A stretch of 64,000 bases of DNA from NCBI RefSeq assembly GCF_019891175.1, contig NZ_CP072600.1:2728001-2792000 (forward strand), given 5' to 3'. Below, in pieces: positions 63,839 through 64,000 of this stretch. The position numbers and the translations under genes were made by a program. This stretch comes from Leptothermofonsia sichuanensis E412 (GTDB lineage: Bacteria; Cyanobacteriota; Cyanobacteriia; Leptolyngbyales; Leptolyngbyaceae). Numbering within the stretch: the first letter of the stretch is position 1; each line of letters begins with the position of its first letter. The notes beneath the pieces were generated by a model. That model ran no database searches. It worked only from the letters and a program-made list of their open reading frames with translations, and had not been told where the DNA came from.

Positions 63839-64000
63839 ATGAACCGCCGAGAAGACTTTACAGACACCGCACTGGGGCTGGTTTCTGCCCAGAGCTTCCC
63901 TGCCATTGTGGGAATCGCAGACCACATGTTGAAGTCATCGGGGGTGACCCTGGTGGGCTATGAAAAGATTGGCAGTGGTCATTGTACGGCGATCGTGCGG
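63839..64000 (+). CDS. ccmO: carboxysome shell protein CcmO, 5' part (runs off window)
   Basis: 54 codons from ATG 63839 to the window end. After a divergent start [20 protein letters not shown] the sequence enters a BMC domain, [20 protein letters not shown] and [13 protein letters not shown], clearly homologous to CcmK. The extended N-terminus and the H-C in place of R-V in the strand point to CcmO, a tandem-BMC trimer protein for the shell edges, rather than another CcmK. Its place after ccmN completes the ccmKKLMNO order. The second BMC domain lies outside the window, so this is not proven. Confidence 0.82.
   Translation, partial: MNRREDFTDTALGLVSAQSFPAIVGIADHMLKSSGVTLVGYEKIGSGHCTAIVR

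Noticed and set aside
1-64000. tRNA or rRNA genes
   Set aside because: Scanning for tRNA arm motifs by eye gave no cloverleaf candidate; a tRNAscan run would be decisive.

Overview
The window is chromosomal DNA of a beta-cyanobacterium. It carries psaA-psaB and psaD of photosystem I, a ccmK2-K1-L-M-N-(O) beta-carboxysome operon, an NDH-1 CO2-uptake operon (ndhF, ndhD, CO2 hydration protein), the carotenoid cyclase homologue CruP, a CURT1/CAAD protein, many GCGATCGC (HIP1) octamers and heptanucleotide tandem repeats typical of filamentous cyanobacteria. I cannot name the genus; a Leptolyngbya-like lineage would fit, but that is inference. I recognised no rRNA, tRNA or CRISPR array.

Layout. 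1-7.4 kb holds housekeeping genes: the 3' part of a DASH cryptochrome, a DUF4332 protein, CruP, a cyclic-nucleotide-binding protein, a SirB1-family protein and prolyl-tRNA synthetase. 7.6-11.1 kb is an accessory island. It has an ISKra4-type transposase remnant, then what reads as a short integron gene-cassette array without an integrase (attC-like sites near 7951-8037, 8689-8748 and 9557-9643). The cassettes carry a SAM methyltransferase, a VapBC-like toxin-antitoxin pair, and a tiny ORF split by a degenerate IS481-type element. 11.2-18.7 kb holds a SNF2 helicase, a gyrase/topoisomerase IV A subunit and a response regulator. 19.3-22.2 kb holds a frameshifted repeat protein and a secreted proline-rich protein. 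22.9-27.4 kb is psaAB with a terminator whose core is repeated. 27.7-40.3 kb holds a PEP-synthase-like protein with a degenerate ATP domain, two sensor kinases, psaD, a small phosphatase, a GGDEF/EAL regulator and the CAAD protein.

40.7-51.8 kb is a single 3693-residue ORF. It encodes a protein with repeated LamG-like jelly-roll domains, a beta-gamma-crystallin domain, a coiled coil, a large region I do not recognise, and six PKD-like domains, yet it has no signal peptide. This and the cassette array are the least ordinary parts of the window. A membrane protein and a 46-residue exported peptide follow.

53.6-64 kb is a carbon-concentration locus. The CO2 hydration/NDH-1 operon runs leftward and the carboxysome operon rightward from a shared intergenic region of about 680 bp. 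NDH-1 turns CO2 into bicarbonate at the thylakoid, and the shell (CcmK, CcmL, CcmO) and scaffold (CcmM, CcmN) build the compartment where Rubisco uses it. The window ends inside ccmO.

Several intergenic repeat families (heptamers, CAGAG palindromes, a MITE-like element) recur. At least three proteins have termini or linkers encoded by such repeats.
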